Assembly (NCBI GenBank): GCA_000621405.1
Contig: JHYK01000005.1
Span: 62,001-126,000, forward strand
Direction: 5' to 3'
DNA: 64,000 bases
Origin: Lachnospiraceae bacterium AC3007
Lineage (GTDB): Bacteria > Bacillota > Clostridia > Lachnospirales > Lachnospiraceae
The position numbers and the translations under genes were made by a program. The stretch's first letter is position 1, and the number at the start of each line of letters is the position of its first letter. A model generated the notes under the pieces. That model was not told the origin of the DNA. It did no database searches and saw only the letters and a list, made by a program, of their open reading frames with translations. Below, piece by piece: positions 1-9,220 of this stretch.

Positions 1-616
1 TGATGGCGATCTCTTCCCTTCTCACGGATATGCCGATAGCAACGGTGTTGCTTATAAGGAAGATAGAGACCGCAAAAAGGATAAAGATGATGGCCAGAGA
101 TACGTAACTTACAAGGCTGTTGGCGACGCTCAGCGTATTTGCAACATTTGCGGATTTGTGTATCTCCTTGACCCCGTCAAGACTGGAGATATATTCCACC
201 AGCTGCTCCTGCATTGAGACATCACTGAGGTAGACCTCGTAGTTTGCGTCATCCTCAAGAGGATTGTCATCTCCGAAGGTGTCGGCATATTCTCCGAGAT
301 ACTCATCCTTGAAATCAGCCCATGCCTGCTCCGCAGATACAAATACGACGCGGGAGACCTCAGCTCTCATGCTTATCTCCTGACCGATCGTCTGGATCTG
401 TTCGTCCGTGATCTCGGGATCGAAGAAGACCGTGACGGCAACACCCGACTCTGCCTGATGTATTATATTCTGGAAATTCACCATTACTGAGTAGAATATC
501 CCGAAAAGGAAAATACAGGCCGATATAGTGGCGATAGTAGCCAGCGAGAAGACTTTGTTGCGGAAAATTGATTTGATCCCCTGCTGGAGAGTGTAGAATA
601 AAGTACTAATCCTCAT
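1..616 (-). CDS. ftsX: FtsX, cell division ABC-type permease (partial)
   Basis: FtsX is the membrane partner of FtsE and in Gram-positive bacteria activates peptidoglycan hydrolases outside the cell. Reading the minus strand from the ATG at 614-616 gives a protein beginning [13 protein letters not shown], one hydrophobic segment (about residues 20-45), an acidic extracytoplasmic domain (about 50-170) and the start of a second membrane segment near the window edge. The 3' part lies outside the window. The start overlaps the end of ftsE by 11 bases, the usual coupling of this pair. The frame is open to the edge, so this is truncation by the window and not decay. Confidence 0.9.
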   Translation of the reverse strand, partial: MRISTLFYTLQQGIKSIFRNKVFSLATIATISACIFLFGIFYSVMVNFQNIIHQAESGVAVTVFFDPEITDEQIQTIGQEISMRAEVSRVVFVSAEQAWADFKDEYLGEYADTFGDDNPLEDDANYEVYLSDVSMQEQLVEYISSLDGVKEIHKSANVANTLSVANSLVSYVSLAIIFILFAVSIFLISNTVAIGISVRREEIAI

Positions 617-1292
617 CGATATACTCTCCCTTCTCCTGATCAGCCAGGATCACGCCTTTTTTCATTGTAATGACTCTTTTCTGCATGGCATTGACGATCT
701 CTCTGTTATGTGTGACGACGAGGACCGTGGTCCCGTTCCTGTTGATCTTTTCCAGCAGCTTCATTATATCCCAGGAATTCTTGGGATCGAGATTACCGGT
801 GGGCTCGTCTGCAAGAAGGATGGGAGGCTTGTTGATGATGGCACGCGCCACCGCAACTCTCTGCTGCTCACCACCGGAGAGCTCTCTGGGCTTTGAGCTG
901 TATTTTTCGGCAAGGCCGACGGTCGACAGCACCTGAGGAACATTCCTTTTGATCTCTCTGCCGGGAACGGACACGACTCTTTGCGCAAAGGCAACGTTTT
1001 CGTAAACGTTTCTGTCCTTTAACAGGCGGAAATCCTGAAACACGCATCCGATATTACGGCGGTATTTCGGTATCCTGCCATGACGGAGCCTTGTCACATC
1101 GGTGTTGTTCACGATGATGTGTCCGGATGTAGGCTTTAATTCCCTGAGCAGGAGCTTGATCAGGGTACTTTTTCCGCTCCCTGAGTCTCCGACTATAAAT
1201 ACAAACTCCCCGGCGTCTATGTTAAGACTTATGCCGTTAAGCGCCGGAGCACCAGTGCTGTACGTCTTCACGACGTCTTCCAATAAGATCAT
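606..1292 (-). CDS. ftsE: FtsE, cell division ATP-binding protein
   Basis: This is the ATPase of the FtsEX complex, which couples ATP hydrolysis in the cytoplasm to wall hydrolase activation at the septum. It is 228 residues, normal for the family. Walker [10 protein letters not shown] is at residues 35-43, the signature LSGGEQQR at 138-145 and Walker B with ADEPTGNLD at about 158-169. It starts 3 bases after the stop of the WecG-like gene and overlaps ftsX at its 3' end, so the three genes probably form one minus-strand operon from the promoter at 2029-2058. Confidence 0.96.
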   Translation of the reverse strand: MILLEDVVKTYSTGAPALNGISLNIDAGEFVFIVGDSGSGKSTLIKLLLRELKPTSGHIIVNNTDVTRLRHGRIPKYRRNIGCVFQDFRLLKDRNVYENVAFAQRVVSVPGREIKRNVPQVLSTVGLAEKYSSKPRELSGGEQQRVAVARAIINKPPILLADEPTGNLDPKNSWDIMKLLEKINRNGTTVLVVTHNREIVNAMQKRVITMKKGVILADQEKGEYIDED

Positions 1293-1295
1293 ATA

Positions 1296-1961
1296 TTACT
1301 CCTTATACTTTCCGGCTAACCTCGTGAAAAGCTTTTCAGAGAGCTTAGCCATAAAACCTTTCCTGACGGAACCGTCCTCGCGGACTTTAAGCATTTCCGG
1401 CTGAAGTGTTACTATCAGTCTTGTGTTCATGTATTTCTTTCCCGCGCTCGTAAAATCTATCCCGTCGTTGCCGGAGAGCACGGCGATCACAACATAAGGG
1501 GTAACGGTATTGATGTCATTTGTCACATCCTCTACCGCGTCTATAGAGGCTTCGTCATAAGTGCCTGCTATCTGAAGAGCATTCTCAAAAGTGCCGAGGA
1601 GACTTTTGAGCTCATCCATCTCCACCGGTGTCTCTGTTACAAGATAGATCCTTCTGTGTTCCTTGGAGAGCATCCGGAGAAGCCCCTTGAGATACATATT
1701 CCGGTCTATCTCCCTCTCCCGGCCCTTGTCCATTACATTGGCAGCCCGGAAGATATCAGAGGAAGCTATCATAGTAACTTCGGCACCTTCCTCGATGAAA
1801 TCCTTGTGTTCATCAGAGTCAGATGCCGACAGAAGTAATTCTCTGGTCAGAAACAAAACTACCGAGGGTACATTATACGAGAGATACTCTCTGGTTGCGT
1901 GGAGAGCCTCCCTGACGGAATGATCTTTGATCTTTATGCCTAAAATGTCGTAGTTTTTCAT
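1296..1961 (-). CDS. WecG/TagA/CpsF-like protein, first gene of the ftsEX operon
   Basis: A protein of 221 residues beginning MKNYDILGIKIKD. The opening strand and the HSVREALHATREYL helix resemble the N-terminus of the WecG/TagA/CpsF glycosyltransferase family, which moves sugars onto lipid carriers. I see no clear family catalytic Asp motif, so activity is uncertain and it may be a regulatory relative. The frame is open further upstream to 2042, but the promoter at 2029-2058 would start transcription near 2022, which makes the internal ATG at 1959-1961 the better start. No strong ribosome binding site precedes it. Its 3-base spacing to ftsE suggests a link to division or envelope work. Confidence 0.55.
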   Translation of the reverse strand: MKNYDILGIKIKDHSVREALHATREYLSYNVPSVVLFLTRELLLSASDSDEHKDFIEEGAEVTMIASSDIFRAANVMDKGREREIDRNMYLKGLLRMLSKEHRRIYLVTETPVEMDELKSLLGTFENALQIAGTYDEASIDAVEDVTNDINTVTPYVVIAVLSGNDGIDFTSAGKKYMNTRLIVTLQPEMLKVREDGSVRKGFMAKLSEKLFTRLAGKYKE

Positions 1962-2028
1962 AACAGAGTTCGAGTCTAAATATAGATGCTCTTCTATCCC
2001 GTGTAAGCTGGTTCGCACAAGATATAGT

Positions 2029-2058
2029 ATTCTAGCACACATTCTCTTTTTATGTCAA
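2029..2058 (-). promoter_or_regulatory. Promoter of the WecG-like/ftsEX operon
   Basis: On the minus strand a perfect -35 TTGACA (2058-2053) is followed after 18 bases by TAGAAT (2034-2029). It is divergent from the hup promoter about 65 bases away. Confidence 0.65.
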
Positions 2059-2123
2059 CTCGGCTCGGATAGTCTCCGGAGCAGCCTATATCACGTGAAT
2101 TTATTGGATTTTACGGCTTGTGC

Positions 2124-2152
2124 TTGACAAGTAATCCTTTTATGGTTATAAA
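2124..2152 (+). promoter_or_regulatory. hup promoter
   Basis: TTGACA at 2124-2129, a 17-base spacer and TATAAA at 2147-2152 form a near-consensus vegetative promoter, as expected for an abundant nucleoid protein. Confidence 0.85.
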
Positions 2153-2224
2153 CTTATGTGTGGTCGCACTAGGGCGCCACGTGTTTTTATGATTACTTAT
2201 TTTTTCAGAGGAGGAGTTCATCAG

Positions 2225-2503
2225 ATGAACAAGACAGAATTAGTAGAGGCAATCGCAAAGAAGGCTGATCTCTCAAAGAAGGACGCTGAGGCAGCTCTTA
2301 AGGCATTCACCGAGACAGTAGGCGCACAGCTTAAGAAGGGTGATAAGATCCAGCTTGTTGGCTTTGGTACTTTTGAAGTAGCTAAGAGGGCAGCTCGTGA
2401 GGGCAGAAATCCCCAGACCGGCGCTACCATGAAGATCGCAGCTTCAAAGGCTCCCAAGTTCAAGGCTGGTAAGGCACTTAAGGATCTTGTAAACAAGAAG
2501 TAA
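2225..2503 (+). CDS. hup: HU family DNA-binding protein
   Basis: HU is a small dimeric nucleoid protein that bends DNA. The 92-residue product starts [17 protein letters not shown] and carries the family's beta-arm region with GRNPQTG and the [13 protein letters not shown] tail, full length for HU. The frame is open 23 codons upstream, but AGAGGAGGAG at 2208-2217 places the start at 2225. A strong promoter at 2124-2152 and a strong terminator at 2531-2559 make it mainly monocistronic, with rqcP just beyond. Confidence 0.97.
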   Translation: MNKTELVEAIAKKADLSKKDAEAALKAFTETVGAQLKKGDKIQLVGFGTFEVAKRAAREGRNPQTGATMKIAASKAPKFKAGKALKDLVNKK

Positions 2504-2530
2504 TTCAGATCTTTATATTGAATCAGCAGG

Positions 2531-2559
2531 GCGTCCGCCGATCCGGCGGACGCTTTTTT
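2531..2559 (+). terminator. Intrinsic terminator after hup
   Basis: A perfect 10-bp GC-rich stem (2531-2540 with 2544-2553) with a 3-base loop is followed by six T. Confidence 0.92.
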
Positions 2560-2579
2560 GATATTATTAGAGGACAGAC

Positions 2580-2822
2580 ATGAGACTTGATAAATATCTT
2601 AAGGTATCCAGACTTATAAAGAGAAGGACAATAGCCAACGAGGCCTGTGACGCAGGGCGCGTTACCGTGAACGGAAGGCCGGCCAAGGCCGGATACGACG
2701 TAAAGCCGGGCGACGAGATAGAGATCGTATTCGGAGACAAGACAGTGAAGGTAAGGGTCCTCGCTGTTGAGGATACGGTCAAAAAAGAGGCTGCAAGGGA
2801 ACTGTACGAAGTGATATCGTAA
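2580..2822 (+). CDS. rqcP: RqcP (YabO), S4-domain RNA-binding protein
   Basis: RqcP binds stalled 50S subunits and supports RqcH-driven alanine tailing in bacterial ribosome quality control. The 80-residue protein is almost entirely an S4 domain: MRLDKYLKVSRLIKRR, then ACDAGRVTVNGRPAKAG and VKPGDEI. Length matches the family. Placement directly after hup is common in Firmicutes. Transcription must come from read-through of the hup terminator or from a weak local promoter, as no clear one was seen in the short gap. Confidence 0.92.
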   Translation: MRLDKYLKVSRLIKRRTIANEACDAGRVTVNGRPAKAGYDVKPGDEIEIVFGDKTVKVRVLAVEDTVKKEAARELYEVIS

Positions 2823-2827
2823 GGGCC

Positions 2828-2863
2828 TTGGTTGACCACAGACTTATATTATAATAGTATAAT
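2828..2863 (+). promoter_or_regulatory. Possible promoter of the EAL/glycosyltransferase pair
   Basis: An AT-rich stretch holds two TATAAT boxes (2850-2855 and 2858-2863). TTGGTT at 2828-2833 lies 16 bases before the first. Which box is used cannot be decided from sequence. Confidence 0.4.
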
Positions 2864-2911
2864 TATGATCAAAAAGCATGCAGGATCAGACAGGAGAAAG
2901 CCGCGACTGTA

Positions 2912-4570
2912 ATGAAGATCAGTGACCAGGAACTGCATCTGCAGTTTTTAAGGGATATATCGCAGGGGCCCGCATCGCTGGACCGCTTCAGGGAAGCTAT
3001 CAGCGCTGTGGCATACTGCATGCATATTTTTGGCGTCGAGGCCGAATTCGCCGGCGATTTCAAGCTCCCTGCCGGACAAAAGAATGTCCTGCTTTTTCAG
3101 AGGGATAACGGAATGCCTGCGGACGAGCCGCTCAGTTTTTCTTTTAATCAGGATCGCGATCGTTCCGTAGTGATCTATATCTATCCCGACGAGAAACCAT
3201 TTACCGAAAAGGAAAAGCTTCTTCTGGAGATATATGCGACGGATTTCATGCTGTATCTGTTCCGCGTAAAGCAGGACGAAGAGTCGCATCAGCAGGAGAC
3301 AAGATCCCTTATGACCGGATTGCTCAACGCATCGGGTTATCTTCACAGGATCACAAAATACATTGCGGAAGAGAAGCCTCTCTCCGATTACTGCGCTTTC
3401 TACTTCAATCTCAAAGACTTCGGAGATATCAACCGTATATACGGCAGAGAAAAGGGAGATATAATTCTCTGGAAATATGCCATGTTCCTCAAGGACTTCA
3501 TGGAAGATGATGAGATCCTCGGACATCTTGGCGGCGATAATTTCATGGCTCTCGTAAAAAAGACAAAAAAGGATGACTTCATCAAGGTCATATCAGAAGT
3601 AGTCCTTATGATCGATACGGAAAAAGGGAGCGAGGATGTAGAGATCCCCAGTACCATAGGCGTCTGGGAGATCAACGGGGAGGTAAAGGACCCCGGAGAT
3701 GTGATCAGCCGGCCGTCTATCGCGCTGAATCAGGCAAAGAATGTGACACATCAGAAGATCGCATATGCATCGGATACCCTTATCACACATATCAGTCAGC
3801 AGAAGGCTATCCTTAAGGAATTTGACAAGGCCCTTTCGGAAGAGGAGTTTGTGATCTACTATCAGCCCAAGGTGGATTCGAAGACCGGACAGCTGGTAGG
3901 AGCCGAAGCGCTGGTCCGCTGGTCTCACGAAGGCAAGATCGTCTCACCGGGTGGTTTTATCCCGGCTCTTGAAGAAAACAGCATGACACTTCCGCTGGAT
4001 CTGTATGTTTTACGGCATGTATGCAGGGATATCACCAGATGGATCCTTCTCGGATATGACCCTGTACCGGTCTCGGTCAATTTTTCCAGGAATGACCTGA
4101 AAGACAGGAAGCTTGCGAGAAAGATCAATGAGGTCATGGATGCGGCCAGGATCGATAAAAAATACATCGAGATAGAGCTTACGGAGACCGTTGATGAAGA
4201 AGAGCACGGCATGATGTCCGGTTTTATCAGCGAACTCAAGGGAATGAACATCATGACGGCTATCGATGATTTCGGATCCGGGTATTCTTCACTTGCCACG
4301 CTAAGAGAATTTGAAGTGCATACGCTTAAGATAGACAGGTCCTTTGTAAACGGCGAGGATTTTTCCTGGAGAGATGAGATCATACTGAAAGATATCATCC
4401 ACATGGCGAAGGAACTGGGCATGAACGTGCTCATTGAAGGCGTTGAGAGAGAAGACCAGCTGGTGTTCGTCAACAGCGTCGGCTGTAATGTCATCCAGGG
4501 ATATTATTATGACCGTCCTCTTCCCAAGCCGGAATTTGAAGAGCGGCTGCAGAACAAAACATATAAATGA
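2912..4570 (+). CDS. GGDEF (degenerate)-EAL protein, cyclic-di-GMP phosphodiesterase
   Basis: The 552-residue protein is predicted to hydrolyse the second messenger cyclic di-GMP. An N-terminal region of about 135 residues, possibly sensory, is followed by a GGDEF-type domain whose signature reads GGDNF (about residues 207-211), so cyclase activity is doubtful. The EAL domain looks complete: GAEALVRW at about 331, VNFSRNDL, the Glu of ELTET, IDDFGSGYSS at about 450, KIDRSFV and the final EGVE and QGYYYDRPL. No membrane segment was seen. The start has AGGAG at 2892-2896. Its stop overlaps the next gene by four bases, suggesting that it works with that glycosyltransferase. Confidence 0.9.
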   Translation: MKISDQELHLQFLRDISQGPASLDRFREAISAVAYCMHIFGVEAEFAGDFKLPAGQKNVLLFQRDNGMPADEPLSFSFNQDRDRSVVIYIYPDEKPFTEKEKLLLEIYATDFMLYLFRVKQDEESHQQETRSLMTGLLNASGYLHRITKYIAEEKPLSDYCAFYFNLKDFGDINRIYGREKGDIILWKYAMFLKDFMEDDEILGHLGGDNFMALVKKTKKDDFIKVISEVVLMIDTEKGSEDVEIPSTIGVWEINGEVKDPGDVISRPSIALNQAKNVTHQKIAYASDTLITHISQQKAILKEFDKALSEEEFVIYYQPKVDSKTGQLVGAEALVRWSHEGKIVSPGGFIPALEENSMTLPLDLYVLRHVCRDITRWILLGYDPVPVSVNFSRNDLKDRKLARKINEVMDAARIDKKYIEIELTETVDEEEHGMMSGFISELKGMNIMTAIDDFGSGYSSLATLREFEVHTLKIDRSFVNGEDFSWRDEIILKDIIHMAKELGMNVLIEGVEREDQLVFVNSVGCNVIQGYYYDRPLPKPEFEERLQNKTYK

Positions 4571-5925
4571 AGCGAAGACGGTATATTCCCTATATTTTTG
4601 CGATCGCCGGTGCAGCTGTATATCTGAGTCTTATATTTAATGATAATGTATGGCTGGATGAGGCTTTCTCCGCATCAATAATAAGATGTGATCTTTTTGA
4701 AATGGCGCAAAGGACTTTCGCCGATACCCTTCCGCCGTTCTATAATTTTTCCGCATGGCTCTTTACCCATATTTTCGGCTTTTCCACACCGATCCTCAAA
4801 TTATACTCCGTATTACCGATGTTTATCCTGATGCTCATCGCGGCGCACTTTATCCCGGAGATCTCTTCAGAGAGAGCAGCATGTCTGTATATTGCATTTT
4901 TGACGGCAATGCCGCATTTTCTTGAGCACGGGACGGAGATCCGGATGTACAGCTGGGCGGTTCTTTTTGCGTCGACTACTGCTATAGCGGCGCTTTGCCT
5001 GATGAAGGGTATCCCGCATGCCGGGATCATACTGACAGCAGGCACCGTACTCGGCGCCTATACTCATCAGTATGCTCTGATAGCAGAGGCATTTGTATGG
5101 CTCATGCTCCTCATTTTCGCGATCCGTCAAAAGCAAGCGATTTTGTGGCTCAGATCGGCGGCTATTTGTGTAGCCCTGTATATTCCCTGCGCGGTGCTCA
5201 CTGTTTTTCAGATGAAGTCGGCAACATCATATTTTTCTGCCTCAGCGCCATCTCTCGATAATCTTGCGGCTTCATTCAGATATCCGTTTGTTACCGATCT
5301 TACCCCGGTTTCCGCGCTTCTTCTGTGCTTTTTCCTGATCCTTCTGGCATATGCATGTACGAAGAAGCAGGCGGCAGCGGCATATTACATGCTGATATGT
5401 CCGGCAGTGGTACTTATGTCCTTCGGTATCATGGCAGGCACGGGATCGACCTTCTTTTCATCGAGATATCTTCTGCCGTCACAGGGCATACTCTGGCTGG
5501 GAGCAGCCCTTTCGCTGGACCTCATGCTCTCGGAGAACAGATACGTGATGGCTGTGGCCGCGCCGCTTATCACGGCATGCCTGGTACTGATCTATATTAA
5601 GATGTACGGGACCGAATACGTGGATATGACGGAATTCCGTTCTTTTATAGGATCCACGGATGAAGATGACGGTTATGTGATGTATGAAGACTTCCCGGAG
5701 ATCGAGATATGTCTCGGATATTATGCCCCGTGGCTGAAAAAATACAGCATAGAAGACATCAAAGATGTCAGCGGGGACAAGTATGTGTTCGTTAACGGAA
5801 CAGTGCACACGGATGAAGTCGGAGAGATAAAAAACAAAAATTTCGATATCAGCTATATCGGAGATCTGACTTTTGACCGATATACATTTAAAGCATACGA
5901 ATTGACTGAAGGAGCTGACAGATAG
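4567..5925 (+). CDS. GT-C fold membrane glycosyltransferase (family 39-like)
   Basis: A polytopic protein of 452 residues with about ten hydrophobic segments. The first outer loop has the acidic pair LDEAFS at about residues 31-36, followed by DTLPPFYN, the arrangement of the PMT/ArnT type family 39 glycosyltransferases that use lipid-linked sugar donors. The C-terminal 100 residues are soluble and acidic, probably extracytoplasmic. It overlaps the phosphodiesterase gene by four bases (ATGA), so the two are translationally coupled. The acceptor (polymer, protein or lipid) cannot be told. Confidence 0.75.
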   Translation: MKRRRYIPYIFAIAGAAVYLSLIFNDNVWLDEAFSASIIRCDLFEMAQRTFADTLPPFYNFSAWLFTHIFGFSTPILKLYSVLPMFILMLIAAHFIPEISSERAACLYIAFLTAMPHFLEHGTEIRMYSWAVLFASTTAIAALCLMKGIPHAGIILTAGTVLGAYTHQYALIAEAFVWLMLLIFAIRQKQAILWLRSAAICVALYIPCAVLTVFQMKSATSYFSASAPSLDNLAASFRYPFVTDLTPVSALLLCFFLILLAYACTKKQAAAAYYMLICPAVVLMSFGIMAGTGSTFFSSRYLLPSQGILWLGAALSLDLMLSENRYVMAVAAPLITACLVLIYIKMYGTEYVDMTEFRSFIGSTDEDDGYVMYEDFPEIEICLGYYAPWLKKYSIEDIKDVSGDKYVFVNGTVHTDEVGEIKNKNFDISYIGDLTFDRYTFKAYELTEGADR

Positions 5926-5974
5926 CTCCCGAGGCGATCGTACATCTTACTATTATATGAAAGGAGTGATCTCG

Positions 5975-6178
5975 ATGGATGTTTCTATGGCTGCTCCGAC
6001 AGGCCTGATACAGGACGTATCTACCGCATTATCAGCCGCGCGGCTTGGTAATGAAGTAGGCATGCAGATGCTGTCTAAGACCCTGGAAACACAGGATGCT
6101 ATGGGCGCATCGATGATCCGTATGATGGAGAATTCCGTAAACCCCGCAGTGGGCGGGAATTTTGATATGTCGGTCTGA
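5975..6178 (+). CDS. YjfB family small protein (putative motility protein)
   Basis: A 67-residue protein starting MDVSMAAPTGLIQ, with the YjfB pattern of a helical middle (VSTALSAARLGNEVGMQML) and a C-terminal segment rich in Met and Asn. The family has been linked to motility, but its function is unproven. AAGGAG at 5961-5966 sits 8 bases before the ATG and rules out the longer frame from 5957. No flagellar gene is nearby, so its role here is open. Confidence 0.75.
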   Translation: MDVSMAAPTGLIQDVSTALSAARLGNEVGMQMLSKTLETQDAMGASMIRMMENSVNPAVGGNFDMSV

Positions 6179-6200
6179 TCACGGAAAAGTAGGATGAAAA

Positions 6201-6242
6201 AGCACGGAAAGGGGTCCCCGAAAGGGGACCCCTATTCGTGCT
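6201..6242 (+). terminator. Two-tier hairpin after the YjfB gene
   Basis: An outer stem AGCACG/CGTGCT (6201-6206 with 6237-6242) encloses a symmetric internal loop and a perfect 9-bp inner stem (6211-6219 with 6224-6232) capped by a GAAA tetraloop. No T run follows, so it may be a terminator, a processing signal or an RNA stabiliser. Confidence 0.6.
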
Positions 6243-6257
6243 TGCGCTTAATGAACC

Positions 6258-7901
6258 ATGGAAGTATTATTGAATGATGCGGATAATGTCCGTTGTGATC
6301 ATGGAAGGGAACAGGCCGGAATGGACAGAAGACAGTACGAGCAGGCTTTTGATAAACAATTTAATAACATGAAATACAGCGAAGCACTGGAGGTGGTCGG
6401 CGCCATGAAATATGCCGGCATCCCCAAATCGAGGTATTACGAGATGCTCGTCTACTATGAACAGGGTGATTTCGAGATGATCCGTAATTCCCTCAAAGGG
6501 AAAAGACTGGACAATGTCGAAGAAAGAGAGCTCTATCTGGCGGCTCTCATCGAGCTTCAGATGTACGATGAGTTTGAAAGCTATTACAGTGAGTTCGACT
6601 CCATCTCAGATGCCTGTCTCTGCTATATAGACAGTCTGGCACGATCTCAGGGGCATCTTATGCCGCTGAACCACAAAGCCGTCATGGACTATCCGACGTA
6701 TTTTGACCGAAGGTACCGCTGGCGCGTGGCAGAGATCGCCGTGGATATCTTTAATCTCAGCGAACAGAAAAAGATGCTGGTCGATGCCGGGATGACAGGG
6801 ATCGCCGTGGACAACTTTACCCGGAACATAGAAGACAGGCTCGAGCTTATCCGGGCAAACGATGCCGTTGAGCTGCTGATAAAGAGATATGTCGACGCAG
6901 GGGAGCAGATCCCGACAGATAACGTGCTGTACATGCCGCTTTGTTATCCGGTGCCTGCCGACAAGCTTGGGGATGTGTTCAGGCATTATACGGATCTTTA
7001 TGACATAGCCGGATATCTGAGACTCTGCCGGAGGATACATATGCCCGGTATCGAGGCAGAAGCTATATCCGTCTACTGGAATGACATTTCCGATGCGGTC
7101 CGTGACGGAAATATCGTGATGACGCAGCTCCTTGCAGATATATACGCCGATATAGGACAGAATAAGAAAAGCGGAGAGATCTTTGGCATGGAACCTGTTG
7201 AGAACAAGGTGTATGCAGCTCTTGAAAAAGATGCTTCATTTTTCCTGAAGGAGATCGAGAACTATGCCATCCGCGACGAACTGAAGGCGGCTCTGTCCGA
7301 AAAGGCCTGCTTTTCATATAAGGCTGCCGGATGGAATTTCTGCAATTCAGTCAGGCGCAACCGGGGTGACGAAGAGGTCCAGATCCTGTGTCTGTCCTAT
7401 CTCAGCCTGCTGGAAATGGAGCTTAATGAAAAAATCTTTTATCCGCTTACGGAGAGTATCGATATAAGACAGAGATATGAGATCTTCAAGAGCCGGCTGA
7501 ATGATGTGGACAGGGAAGAGTTCGTAAAAGAATGGGAATACAGGGTGTCCTGTTTGGAAAAAGCAGACAGGAAAAGAGATATAAGGATTCGCTTTTCCGG
7601 TATCATTACCGTGCTGGATTCTTTAAGATTCAAACGATACAAGAAGGACTCGGTACACAGGGAGTTTGCCGGGGAATTAAGGGCAAATCTCGGAGATCTT
7701 CTTACCGATGAAGGAAAGACGGCTCTGACCGACGGAAGCATGGTAAAGATGGTAGATACGGAAACGCTGGAAATGTTCCGGTATCCGCCGGCGGGGATCA
7801 GATACAGCGGAGTCGAGATGGCACTTAACTGCAGGCATTACGTTGAGAAGGAGCTGATAAAGCTTGCGACCTATGTAAAGAAGGACGGGGAAAACGACTG
7901 A
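6258..7901 (+). CDS. Hypothetical protein, helical-repeat-like
   Basis: I do not recognise this 547-residue protein. It is predicted mostly helical and soluble, with repeated patterns of aromatic and small residues (for example SEALEVVGAMKYAG and ERELYLAALIELQMYDEFESYY) that recall tetratricopeptide-type repeats in the first half. No signal peptide, membrane segment or catalytic motif is visible. The ATG at 6258 has no ribosome binding site. An internal ATG at 6321 (MDRRQYEQ) is preceded by GGAAGGGAA and may be the real start. Its stop overlaps the rarA ATG by one base, so the two are co-translated, hinting at a link to replication stress. Confidence 0.7.
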   Translation: MEVLLNDADNVRCDHGREQAGMDRRQYEQAFDKQFNNMKYSEALEVVGAMKYAGIPKSRYYEMLVYYEQGDFEMIRNSLKGKRLDNVEERELYLAALIELQMYDEFESYYSEFDSISDACLCYIDSLARSQGHLMPLNHKAVMDYPTYFDRRYRWRVAEIAVDIFNLSEQKKMLVDAGMTGIAVDNFTRNIEDRLELIRANDAVELLIKRYVDAGEQIPTDNVLYMPLCYPVPADKLGDVFRHYTDLYDIAGYLRLCRRIHMPGIEAEAISVYWNDISDAVRDGNIVMTQLLADIYADIGQNKKSGEIFGMEPVENKVYAALEKDASFFLKEIENYAIRDELKAALSEKACFSYKAAGWNFCNSVRRNRGDEEVQILCLSYLSLLEMELNEKIFYPLTESIDIRQRYEIFKSRLNDVDREEFVKEWEYRVSCLEKADRKRDIRIRFSGIITVLDSLRFKRYKKDSVHREFAGELRANLGDLLTDEGKTALTDGSMVKMVDTETLEMFRYPPAGIRYSGVEMALNCRHYVEKELIKLATYVKKDGEND

Positions 7902-9220
7902 TGTCGCAGATGTCCTTGTTTGATAACAGCGTACCGGAGCCTCTTGCTGCGAGATTAAGACCTCTCAGCCTTGATGACTACGTGGGACAGGAGCATCTTG
8001 TCGGGGAAGGAAAGGTCTTAAGAAAGCTTATTGAAAGCGATCAGATATCCTCGATGATATTCTGGGGGCCTCCCGGAGTCGGGAAGACCACTCTTGCCCA
8101 GATCATAGCTCAGCGGACAAAAGCGCGCTTCATCACCTTTTCGGCTGTGACAAGCGGGATAAAGGAGATAAAAGAAGTGATGCAGGAAGCTGACAAGATG
8201 AAAAGCTTCGGGCAGAAGACCATCCTTTTTGTCGATGAGATACACAGATTCAACAAAGCGCAGCAGGATGCATTCCTTCCCTTTGTCGAAAAAGGCACCA
8301 TTATCCTTATAGGCGCCACTACCGAAAATCCCTCTTTTGAAGTGAACAGCGCTCTTTTATCGCGCTGCAGGGTGTTTGTATTAAAAGGTCTTACGAAGGA
8401 GGATATACATAAGCTCCTTGATCAGGCACTTGAAAGTCCTCAGGGATTCGGCGGACAGGACATAGACATATCCGATGACCTGGTGGATCTTATAGCGGCA
8501 TTTTCAAACGGAGATGCAAGGATGGCGCTGTCTACTCTCGAGATGGCGGTCCTGAACGGAGATATGCATACTGACGGGAGCATAACCGTGACAAAGCAGA
8601 CCATAGAGCAGATAACCGGGAAAAAAGCCCTGCTCTATGACAAGAACGGGGAAGAGCATTATAATCTTATATCTGCTCTTCATAAGTCAATGAGGAATTC
8701 AGACCCGGATGCCGCGGTATACTGGCTGGCCCGTATGCTGGAGGCCGGAGAGGATCCGATATATATTGCCCGGAGAGTGACCAGATTTGCGGCAGAGGAT
8801 GTAGGCCTTGCCGATCCGTATGCCATGACGCTTGCGATATCTGCTTATCAGGCATGCCACTTCATCGGGGTGCCGGAGTGCAATGTCCACCTGACGGAAG
8901 CGGTCATCTATATGTCGCTTGCTCCCAAATCCAATGCCATGGAGACGGCATATCTTTCCGCAAAGGAAGATGCGATCGGAGATCTGTCCGAGCCGGTGCC
9001 GTTAGTCATCAGAAACGCACCTACAAGTCTTATGGATGAGCTTGGATACGGACACGGGTATAAATACGCCCATGATTACGAAGACAAACTGACGGATATG
9101 CAATGCCTGCCGGACAATCTAGTCGGTACAGAGTACTATCATCCGGGCGATCAGGGCGAGGAATCGCGGTTCAAAAAACGTCTTAATGAGATAAAGAAAT
9201 GGAAAGAGCAGCACCGTTAA
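7901..9220 (+). CDS. rarA: RarA/MgsA, replication-associated recombination ATPase
   Basis: RarA is an AAA+ ATPase related to the clamp loader that acts at stalled replication forks. The 439-residue protein has Walker A GPPGVGKT (about residues 55-62), Walker B VDEIHRF, sensor 1 GATTENPSF and the C-terminal tetramerisation region, all at family spacing and length. It starts on the last base of the preceding gene (TGATG). Its last codons form the left arm of a hairpin ending at 9239. Confidence 0.95.
   Translation: MSQMSLFDNSVPEPLAARLRPLSLDDYVGQEHLVGEGKVLRKLIESDQISSMIFWGPPGVGKTTLAQIIAQRTKARFITFSAVTSGIKEIKEVMQEADKMKSFGQKTILFVDEIHRFNKAQQDAFLPFVEKGTIILIGATTENPSFEVNSALLSRCRVFVLKGLTKEDIHKLLDQALESPQGFGGQDIDISDDLVDLIAAFSNGDARMALSTLEMAVLNGDMHTDGSITVTKQTIEQITGKKALLYDKNGEEHYNLISALHKSMRNSDPDAAVYWLARMLEAGEDPIYIARRVTRFAAEDVGLADPYAMTLAISAYQACHFIGVPECNVHLTEAVIYMSLAPKSNAMETAYLSAKEDAIGDLSEPVPLVIRNAPTSLMDELGYGHGYKYAHDYEDKLTDMQCLPDNLVGTEYYHPGDQGEESRFKKRLNEIKKWKEQHR

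Noticed and set aside
1-616. ftsX as a broken gene, since no long frame is reported there
   Set aside because: The minus-strand frame is open from the ATG at 616 to the window edge and reads as FtsX. It is only cut by the window.
5911-5929. GGAGCT/AGCTCC dyad over the stop codon of the glycosyltransferase gene as a terminator
   Set aside because: Only 6 bp and no T run follow. It may occur by chance.
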